A stretch of DNA of 64,000 bases, from assembly GCA_949752735.1 (NCBI GenBank), contig OX457036.1:96837261-96901260 (forward strand), in the 5' to 3' direction. This DNA is from Lumbricus terrestris (Eukaryota; Annelida; Clitellata; Crassiclitellata; Lumbricidae). Below, in pieces: positions 59,987 to 64,000 of this stretch (the first letter of the stretch is position 1; each line of letters begins with the position of its first letter). A program made the translations under genes and the position numbers. The notes under the pieces were generated by a model, which saw only the letters and a program-made list of their open reading frames with translations, had not been told where the DNA came from and ran no database searches.

Positions 59987-60175
59987 AAAACTGATGACCT
60001 TTATTTAGTCAGCCTCGAATTTCCCAAAAACGTAGGCCTGCCTTTCCATCCGCCGAATAAAATGATGACCTTTTTAAAAGTCATCAGCCTCGAATTTGCC
60101 AAAAAACATACATTTTCCATCCGCCGAAAAAGCTGATGACCTTTTTTTAGTCATCAGCCATTATTTTTTTACCCT
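59987..60175 (+). repeat. 2.5-copy tandem repeat with a hairpin in each unit
   Basis: Units of about 70 bp run from CCGAA(T)AAA-C/A-TGATGACC through TTTT-AGTCATCAGCC, CGAATTT-CCAAAAA and TTTCCATCCG. GCTGATGAC and GTCATCAGC pair within each unit (perfect in the third). Confidence 0.75.
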
Positions 60176-60351
60176 TTCAGCGCTGTACGCAAGTGCGTAC
60201 GCCTGCGGGCGCCGCGGCGGCAACTCAAGCGTTTGCGCATATCCATGGCCTATACGCAGCATTATAATGGTCTACTTAAGACATCAAGCGTGTTATTTTC
60301 AAAGTGAGCGGTTCAAACTACAAGGCTGCAAATGTTCTAGTGGGTCGTCCT

Positions 60352-60551
60352 CAGGGCTTTTTTAACGTGCAGTTGTACACAAAATGTGGAGTTCTAAATG
60401 GATTTGTGCAGTTGTAGAAGCACATCTGATCTGTGCAGTTAAAACTAGTTGAAAAAGGCTATTTTCCTCGGACTGGCAGTAATTTACCATAGAAGATGGG
60501 AAAGAAAAGAAGGGGTTGTGCAGTTCTAAAAATTCCTTAAAAACAGCCCTG
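60352..60551. mobile_element. 200-bp hAT-like MITE with 8-bp target duplication
   Basis: Ends CAGGGCTTTTTTTAA and TTAAAAACAGCCCTG. Perfect duplication GTCGTCCT at 60344-60351 and 60552-60559. Internally GTGCAGTT occurs several times. No coding capacity. Confidence 0.88.
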
Positions 60552-61093
60552 GTCGTCCTGTTTAAAGCAGCGCTCATGGGCTACCGGTACTAGACAATAA
60601 TTGTAGTCAAGAGATGGGCCTAGGCGTAGAGCCATGGACGATTCATTTTTGTGTTTTATATGCCTTAAAACAAATTTTTCAAGTTAAATGAGTTTAAAAA
60701 ATCCGACCGCTGTAGGCCTAGTCATAATGGTTCCTTGCCAAAAAATGTTTCGCTTCGCTTCAGCTCTTACGCTTCATATGATCAAAATAATTAGGAAACG
60801 CCACCAGCAATGTTTCAGACTACTTTGCAATTGTAATGAATTGTTCATCGGTGTTCTTTTATTAGCACAATAAACCGAGAGCAGTTGTTATAATAAACAA
60901 GACGTTGAGTAGGCCTATTATAGGCCGTGCCCATTGCTGTTGTAACTGTCCGCAAGAGAGCTATAGTTAGGCCCTATAGTATTTACACGAAATTGTATAG
61001 CGTGTACAAGTAGCCTACAGCGCATGCAGTGCGTTTGCAGATGTTTCACTAAAGAAAAATGTATTATTAATATGCCTATAGTATACATGTAGG

Positions 61094-61254
61094 CAGTGGC
61101 GTAGCCAGGAATTTTTGATGGGGGTGGGTTTATGGCCGGAAACCCTGTTTTTTGCTAGTTTTCTTACCTAAATGGAAAAATAACCTTTAAAAAACCTTTT
61201 CCCCGGAGCCAATGGGGGGTTTAACCCCCGAAACCCCCCTTGCCTACGCCACTG
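61094..61254. mobile_element. 161-bp hAT-like MITE
   Basis: Ends CAGTGGCGTAGCCAGG and CTTGCCTACGCCACTG, with G-rich and C-rich subterminal runs. Flanks CATGTAGG (left) and CATGTACATGTAGG (right) suggest the 8-bp duplication CATGTAGG followed by a small rearrangement on the right. Confidence 0.8.
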
Positions 61255-62295
61255 CATGTACATGTAGGTAGGCCTAGGGCTTGTTTTGTCCTTCGAGAGC
61301 GAGTAGCCTATAGGCCAGTTCTAGACCGATTTATTAGTCCTCCCTAGTCAAGCAGTTAGTAAATTCGAATAGTTTCACATGAGCATTTAGAATTTCTATT
61401 GGCATATTCTCCTGTAAGCCTGCAAGCAAGTCTGGCGTTGCAAACAGTAAGAAGTTATCAGTCACTGGGTGACATTTGAAATCTGGATATCATGCATGAT
61501 GCACCGGCGTCTTTTCAGTCAATGGAAAGAAGGCTAGGCCTACTATAATACATTACTTAGTTTTGGATATATAGACATGTAAGAGAATTCTTGACCTCTA
61601 TAATTTGTAACCAGGTTATCAACAGGACACAATGTTGGCCTTCTCGAAATTTCTGCCTGTGGCGTTGTTCGAGCACTAGTTATGACCGACCCGATCTAAT
61701 TATGATCTAATGATGATCAATGCCTCATCAACAACGTCGTATGTTGAAGACATAGTTAGAATATTGCAGTAGGCCTATGTCAATTTCCATATAATATAAT
61801 TATCCCTATATATCCTGCATAGGAGACTTCACATTAAAACATAGTTAGCCCATTATTCTTGTATTGCAATATTTCAAACGGGCCGGTAGTTAGAATAGAT
61901 GGATCCACGTTTGCAAAGTATCATATTCTCAACATATCTTCCACATGGTAACAGGACAATTATAGTCTCGGACAAAAGCACCCCCGGACAATAACCCCGG
62001 ATGATAAACTCCCATGACAAACTCGGGTATTAACCCCTCCCGTACTGATGCAGTGCATAATACATACAAAAAAGAATAGCCAAACAAGTACGAAACATGA
62101 GAGGCTTGCCGCCCATCAAAAATTATTAAAATCTAGGCTAATTATTAAACATTAAATAATTGGACACTGTAGCGTATTAAATCGCTATTATCTATCAAAC
62201 TAACTTGTCTGATATTATATGTTAATTCTAAGTAGGAGTTAAGCTAGATAATTTAGTTGGCGTGTCTAGATTAATAATTTGGCGTCTAGTGGATT
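61255..62295. other. Intergenic region, no gene seen
   Basis: TAGGCCTA words at about 61266, 61543 and 61771; otherwise unremarkable AT-rich DNA. The left border of the LTR element at the right end of the window may lie near its end. Confidence 0.3.
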
Positions 62296-63601
62296 AGTAA
62301 CTAGGGGACCACGAATCTTGCGTATATGAGCGAGGCAGTCATAGTGACGTCAAACGGTTACTACGGACGCTACGCAAGCGAAAACATTTGCATCGACGCG
62401 TAACCAATAAAAAGCATCGAAATGAGCTTAACGGTCGGAATTGAATGGAAACAGCCACGTCATTGAAATTCGACATAAACGGTTGATTCCTTGCTTGAAC
62501 ATTGAGAAAGATGGTTGTTCAGTTGTGGCTGGCAATTCATTTGAAGTTTATTCAATGGTGAGGATGATGATTATGCTCGTATCTGGTCGTAAAACAGTAC
62601 GAGGCATTCGTGTGAGAGTAGAGGCGATTTAGAAATTCGAAGTTGCGAACTCTAACGTCCGTGAAGTCTACATTGTGATCGTGACGGTTGGTGAGACGAT
62701 ATTCGTGTGTTGAGAAACGATTTTGGGCTCGTTGTCTCTGGTTGACATTTCAAGGTCATTTTCAATTGGGAAGGAAATTCTCATTGGTTGGAGTGTGATA
62801 ATTTGATGCTACGGAAGTATTGAATATTGTCTTGTCTGGTATTCGATCTGGATTCCACAGCTTGACAGTATCTCATTATCCTTCTTCAAATATAGCACGA
62901 GGTTGCTTATCTTCATTCAGTGAATCTACGGAGAATCAGCAGAACTATTTCTTCAAATATAGCACGGGGTTGCTTATCTTCATTCAGTGAATCAACAGAG
63001 AATCTACAGAACTATTTCAAGACCGTTTACACTACAGAAACGACATGTCATATATCTCAACTGTGGAGCACAGATAAGCTAAAAGATAATTATAATTAGT
63101 GATACGCCAAATAAGTAAATAGGAATATTGCGTAATTGTATTGTGTATTTAATAGTTTCAATTATATCATACATTTATAAAGAATTGGTGTCTCTTTGAA
63201 CAGATCATTTAAATGCAGTACATTTTCAATTACCCGCTAAAATAAGCATAAAAACGGAGACGTTACAAATGGGATGCTCGCGTCGGGATAAAATTGACAA
63301 TATTATTGTTGATTAGATTGAACTTTACTGACATTTATATTGAAGAGACAAAGCTAATTAAAATGACGATCTATTTGGAAATTGTTAAGCATAGCGCAAC
63401 GCGCATGTATAGATTTTAAGCATTAGAGTCGGTGCGATAATCCTTATTGCTTAACATATACCAGAGATTGTATCACGTTAAGAGGGAACACTAGTGTGAC
63501 GCTTAATAATTTTAATAATTATTATAAGCGAGTGTGAAATTGTATAGCGCATAGTTTAGCGTTAAATTTATTACTACTTAACCAAAAGTGAGTAAGTAAG
63601 A
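62296..63601 (+). other. Presumed LTR and leader of the retrotransposon starting at 63602
   Basis: This non-coding stretch precedes a Gag-like frame, so a 5' LTR and primer-binding site are expected here. I could not fix the LTR edges because the 3' LTR is outside the window. A 67-bp direct duplication lies at 62882-63015. Confidence 0.35.
62882..63015 (+). repeat. Two-copy 67-bp tandem duplication
   Basis: CTTCAAATATAGCACG(A/G)GG begins both copies, at 62884 and 62951. GTTGCTTATCTTCATTCAGT and GAATC-AC-GAGAATC-CAGAA follow in each. Lies in the putative LTR/leader, where short duplications of regulatory sequence are common. Confidence 0.85.
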
Positions 63602-64000
63602 ATGTCAATCACAGACTGGCAACAGTGGTTGGATATGGGACGTTCATTCTCATTGGAAGGTGAAGAGCTGAAGGCGTTTGTCAGAGACAGACAGAACGAA
63701 TTCAGACAGCAGAGGGCGGATGAACGAGAAGAGAAAAAGGAAAGTGAGCTACGTGCAGCTGCAGAAGCTAAGGCTAATAGAGAGGCAGAATCAGCGCGTG
63801 AAGCGGCTAAGTTAGCTGATACCAAAGCAGCCAGAGAAAATGAATTGGAGCTAGCGCGAGAGGCGACTAGATTAGCTGAAGCTAAGGCTAAAAGAGAGGC
63901 AGAATCAGCAGTTAGAGAAAAAGAAATAGAAATAGCGAGGATGGCTGACGCTAGGCTTATGCGTGAAGCAGAGATGAACGAGGCGAGGCTTGCAAGAGAA
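63602..64000 (+). CDS. Gag-like coiled-coil protein of a probable LTR retrotransposon, N-terminal part
   Basis: ATG at 63602 opens 133 codons to the right edge without a stop. It starts MSITDWQQWLDMGRSFSLEG followed by EELKAFVRDRQNEFRQQRAD, a short helical W-L-G-x-x-L-x-G-E-E-L module. A long charged helix with a repeating A-R/K-E-A/L-E pattern (for example EAKANREAESAREAAKLAD) follows. Invertebrate Gypsy-type Gag proteins often begin with this combination. Ala/Glu/Arg periodicity indicates a coiled coil. Capsid and zinc knuckles, if present, are beyond the window. It could instead be a cellular coiled-coil protein. Confidence 0.6.
   Translation, partial: MSITDWQQWLDMGRSFSLEGEELKAFVRDRQNEFRQQRADEREEKKESELRAAAEAKANREAESAREAAKLADTKAARENELELAREATRLAEAKAKREAESAVREKEIEIARMADARLMREAEMNEARLARE

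Noticed and set aside
63574..63825. Ser/Ala-rich reverse-strand frame
   Set aside because: Antisense shadow of the Gag-like coiled-coil frame.

Overview
The window is nuclear DNA of an animal. The genes are split by many GT-AG introns, intergenic DNA is AT-rich, and it is full of microsatellites, short inverted-repeat DNA transposons, tRNA-derived SINEs and 5'-truncated LINEs. The gene content (a DEG/ENaC channel, meiotic MSH5, a C1orf87 orthologue, a NAT16-like acetyltransferase) and the very frequent palindrome TAGGCCTA suggest a marine invertebrate, possibly an ambulacrarian deuterostome. That placement is inference.

Layout. 1-281 (minus) is the start of a NAT16/HISAT-like GNAT acetyltransferase that runs off the left edge. 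1932-3596 (plus) is an intronless DEG/ENaC-family sodium channel, divergent from it. 4.8-12.4 kb is repeat-rich: hAT-like MITEs, a 5'-truncated LINE with an open reverse-transcriptase frame, a 1.76 kb inverted-repeat element carrying an internal 85-bp tandem array, and a second LINE tail. 12976-25426 (minus) is a ten-exon orthologue of C1orf87 (EF-hand-like protein, predicted 503 aa). One of its introns holds a 3.2 kb hAT-type element with a SINE and a LINE fragment nested inside it. 25.4-33.1 kb is intergenic, with a foldback MITE, two SINE families and LINE tails. 33119-54043 (minus) is MSH5, resolved into 26 coding exons and 833 aa; its introns carry a 22-bp satellite and a 29-bp minisatellite. 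54-63 kb is repeat-rich with no secure gene. 63602-64000 (plus) opens a Gag-like coiled-coil protein of a probable LTR retrotransposon that leaves the window.

The exons of both split genes were assembled by hand. Every junction used has GT-AG ends and keeps the frame: coding lengths sum to 1512 nt (C1orf87) and 2502 nt (MSH5), both divisible by three. Family comparison is from memory, with no database search. MSH5 acts in meiotic crossover formation; no functional link between the neighbouring genes is evident. I found no operon, CRISPR, phage or novel multi-gene system. The notable features are the repeat architectures, above all the intronic 22-bp satellite beside an MSH5 splice donor.
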